Positions 31,954-33,340 of a stretch of 33,340 bases of DNA are shown here, piece after piece. The position numbers and the translations under genes are program-made. A model generated the notes under the pieces. The model searched no databases. It was given only the letters and a program-made list of their open reading frames with translations, and was not told the DNA's origin. Where the stretch lies: positions 1 to 33,340 of the forward strand of contig DVJR01000135.1 of the NCBI GenBank assembly GCA_018716575.1, in the 5' to 3' direction. This DNA comes from Candidatus Scatomonas merdavium (GTDB lineage: Bacteria; Bacillota; Clostridia; Lachnospirales; Lachnospiraceae). Within the stretch, counting starts at the first letter, position 1, and each line of letters opens with the position of its first letter.

Positions 31954-31983
31954 AAAAGTGAAGGGCTCCCCTCCTTCACTTTT
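31954..31983. other. Hairpin in the mraZ leader
   Basis: Perfect 11-bp inverted repeat AAAAGTGAAGG / CCTTCACTTTT with an 8-base loop, 20 bases before the mraZ ATG. On the minus strand the 3' arm ends in TTTT, so a leader attenuator or mRNA-stability element is possible. Confidence 0.6.
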
Positions 31984-32023
31984 CGCGTGGCATGGACAGA
32001 ACTGCCACATTCCCTCCATTTGC

Positions 32024-32050
32024 CACCACTATTCACCACTTTCCACCACT
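32024..32050 (-). promoter_or_regulatory. MraZ operator (three heptamers, 10-bp period)
   Basis: On the minus strand AGTGGTG occurs perfectly at 32044-32050, 32034-32040 and 32024-32030, exactly one helical turn apart, with a degenerate fourth (AATGGAG) at 32014-32020. Direct repeats at 10-bp spacing near the mraZ start are how MraZ sites look in other bacteria. They lie just past the predicted transcription start. Confidence 0.82.
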
Positions 32051-32059
32051 TATGCTCTT

Positions 32060-32088
32060 ATTCTATCCCAACGGTTTCGAAATAGCAA
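32060..32088 (-). promoter_or_regulatory. mraZ (dcw) promoter
   Basis: Minus strand TTGCTA (32083-32088), 17-base spacer, TAGAAT (32060-32065). Transcription would start near 32053, right beside the MraZ repeats. The whole 31935-32251 gap is regulatory: leader hairpin, operator, promoter and ychF terminator. Confidence 0.8.
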
Positions 32089-32158
32089 CCCCTTTTTTGA
32101 AATTTCACATTTAAGATTTTATGAAGAAATCCAGTGTTTACAGGCATTTCCAGCCACG

Positions 32159-32189
32159 AAAAAAGGGGAAACGTGTCATCGTTTTCCCC
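32159..32189 (-). terminator. Intrinsic terminator of ychF
   Basis: Minus strand GGGGAAAACG / CGTTTCCCC stem (9 pairs, one bulged A), followed by TTTTTT (32159-32164), about 60 bases after the ychF stop. Confidence 0.87.
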
Positions 32190-32251
32190 TCTTCTACAAC
32201 ATCTATGCCTCCTGCTTTCTCCACGCACAGGATATGGTATTTTCCCATTTT

Positions 32252-33340
32252 TTACACATTAAAACGGAACAGGATCACGTCTCCGTCCCGGACCACATAG
32301 TCTTTTCCTTCCATACGGACCAGCCCTTTTTCCCGGGCTCCCGCATAGGAACCGCAGTCCAGCAGATCCTGATAATTCACAACCTCTGCCTTGATAAATC
32401 CCCTTTCAAAATCTGTATGGATCTTTCCGGCCGCCTGGGGCGCCTTCGTTCCCACTTTAATCGTCCAGGCTCTCGTCTCATCCTCGCCGCTGGTCAGAAA
32501 ACTCATCAGCCCCAGCGTCCGGTAGCTGGCCTCGATCAGCTTGTCCAGGCCGGATTCAGAAAGGCCCAGATCCTCCAGGAACTCCTGCTTCTCATCATCG
32601 TCCAGCTCGGAAATCTCCGCTTCGATCTCCGCACAGATAACAAACACCTCGCTGCCGTGAGCAGCCGCATACTCCCGTACCGCCTGCACATGAGAATTAG
32701 AAGCTCCGTCATCCGCCAGATCATCCTCGCTGACGTTGGCCGCATAGATCACCGGCTTGGCCGTCAGCAGATTGTACTCTGCGAACCAGCCTTCCTCGTC
32801 CTCGTTTTCCAGCTCGAAGAGGATGGCGTCCTTCCCGTCCTCCAGATGCTTTTTCAGCCGCTCCTGCATTGCGAATTCCTTGGCCGCCGTCTTGTCCATC
32901 CGGGCGCTCTTGCCCGTCTTGGACATCCGCCGCTCCAGCACCTCCAGGTCGGCAAAGATCAGCTCCAGATCGATGGTCTCAATATCCCGCAGCGGATCAA
33001 CGCTGCCGTCCACATGCACCACGTTCTCATCCTCGAAGCAGCGCACCACATGGACGATGGCATCCACCTCCCGGATGTTGGCCAGAAACTGGTTGCCCAG
33101 CCCCTCGCCCTTGGAAGCGCCTTTCACCAGACCTGCGATATCCACAAATTCCACCACCGCCGGCGTCACCTTTTTCGAATGATAAAAATCTCCCAGAAGC
33201 TGCAGCCGGGGATCCGGCACCGGAACAATTCCCACGTTGGGATCGATAGTGCAGAACGGATAGTTGGCCGACTCGGCTCCGGCCTTTGTCAATGAATTAA
33301 AAAGGGTACTCTTGCCCACGTTGGGCAACCCTACGATTCC
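32252..33340 (-). CDS. ychF: Redox-regulated ATPase YchF (OLA1 family), 5' end cut by the window
   Basis: 362 residues are visible; about the first three lie beyond the window. It begins GIVGLPNVGKSTLFNSL (P-loop), has DIAGLVKGASKGEGLGNQFL, the adenine-favouring NVSE in place of the usual GTPase NKxD, a helical coiled-coil insert (LERRMSKTGKSARMDKTAAKEF), and a C-terminal TGS domain ending YVVRDGDVILFRFNV. It is a universally conserved ribosome-associated ATPase of the Obg group. An apparent TTG start at 33328 is internal and not real. It is transcribed towards mraZ and closed by the terminator at 32159-32189. Confidence 0.97.
   Translation of the reverse strand, partial: GIVGLPNVGKSTLFNSLTKAGAESANYPFCTIDPNVGIVPVPDPRLQLLGDFYHSKKVTPAVVEFVDIAGLVKGASKGEGLGNQFLANIREVDAIVHVVRCFEDENVVHVDGSVDPLRDIETIDLELIFADLEVLERRMSKTGKSARMDKTAAKEFAMQERLKKHLEDGKDAILFELENEDEEGWFAEYNLLTAKPVIYAANVSEDDLADDGASNSHVQAVREYAAAHGSEVFVICAEIEAEISELDDDEKQEFLEDLGLSESGLDKLIEASYRTLGLMSFLTSGEDETRAWTIKVGTKAPQAAGKIHTDFERGFIKAEVVNYQDLLDCGSYAGAREKGLVRMEGKDYVVRDGDVILFRFNV

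Noticed and set aside
32024-32050. Heptamer repeats as a CRISPR-like array
   Set aside because: Units are 7 bases at 10-base period, fit an MraZ operator, and no spacer-sized intervals or cas genes exist.
31958-33295. 445-codon open frame opposite ychF and the mraZ control region
   Set aside because: Spans a promoter, operator and terminator and is antisense to YchF; no homology-like sequence.

Overview
The window reads as the chromosome of a spore-forming, roughly mid-GC member of the Clostridia, most likely Lachnospiraceae. Grounds: a clostridial-type division and cell-wall (dcw) cluster, the sporulation genes sigG and spoIIGA-sigE, an FtsZ with a TTG-initiated MLEI- start, a FeoB-associated Cys-rich mini-protein, and a MoxR-ATPase/VWA pair typical of Firmicutes. 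Species cannot be fixed from the sequence. No phage, CRISPR array or complete insertion sequence is visible.

Layout. 1-1224 (+): tail of a uroporphyrinogen-decarboxylase-family protein, a short nested-palindrome repeat, then a PlsC-type acyltransferase. 1374-5124 (-): a GDPD-fold protein that has lost nearly all catalytic residues, a VWA protein and its MoxR/NorQ-like AAA+ ATPase. 5230-5399 (+): tRNA-Arg(ACG) with promoter and terminator. 5461-7333 (-): a TadZ/CpaE-like ATPase and an FHA protein without any Tad pilus genes. 7438-9864 (-): feoA-feoB-small Cys-rich protein, with a DtxR-type palindrome at the promoter. 10089-11944 (-): GntR(YtrA)-type regulator plus ABC ATPase and permease, with an operator over the promoter. 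12214-15639: sigG (+) facing spoIIGA-sigE (-), separated by a shortened Rpn/YhgA-like gene and a long imperfect hairpin. 15798-18375: type I aroD (-) divergent from a YdiB-like quinate/shikimate dehydrogenase and a YczE/YitT-like membrane protein (+). 18413-18529: second copy of the repeat seen at 264-378.

18557-31934 (-) is the dcw cluster, transcribed mraZ - rsmH - ftsL - class B PBP 1 - class B PBP 2 - mraY - murD - ftsW - murA - ftsQ - ftsZ. murG, murE, murF and murC are absent, and murA sits where murG is often found. Upstream of mraZ lie a sigma-A-type promoter, three heptamers at exact 10-bp spacing (a probable MraZ operator) and an 11-bp leader hairpin. A 16-bp hairpin with T-runs on both strands abuts the start codon of the second PBP. 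Extra promoter-like sequences precede mraY and ftsZ. 32252-33340 (-) is the 5'-truncated YchF/OLA1 ATPase gene.

Most genes are well-known families. The points that merit attention are regulatory DNA (spoIIG promoter with 21-bp spacing and paired Spo0A boxes, MraZ boxes, the PBP hairpin, the feo palindrome), the pseudo-GDPD, the orphan TadZ-FHA pair, the rearranged spoIIG/sigG locus and the two-copy repeat. I found no convincing wholly new multi-gene system. The orphan TadZ-FHA pair and the MoxR-VWA-pseudoGDPD cluster are the nearest candidates. All promoter, operator and terminator calls were made by eye from motif and spacing.
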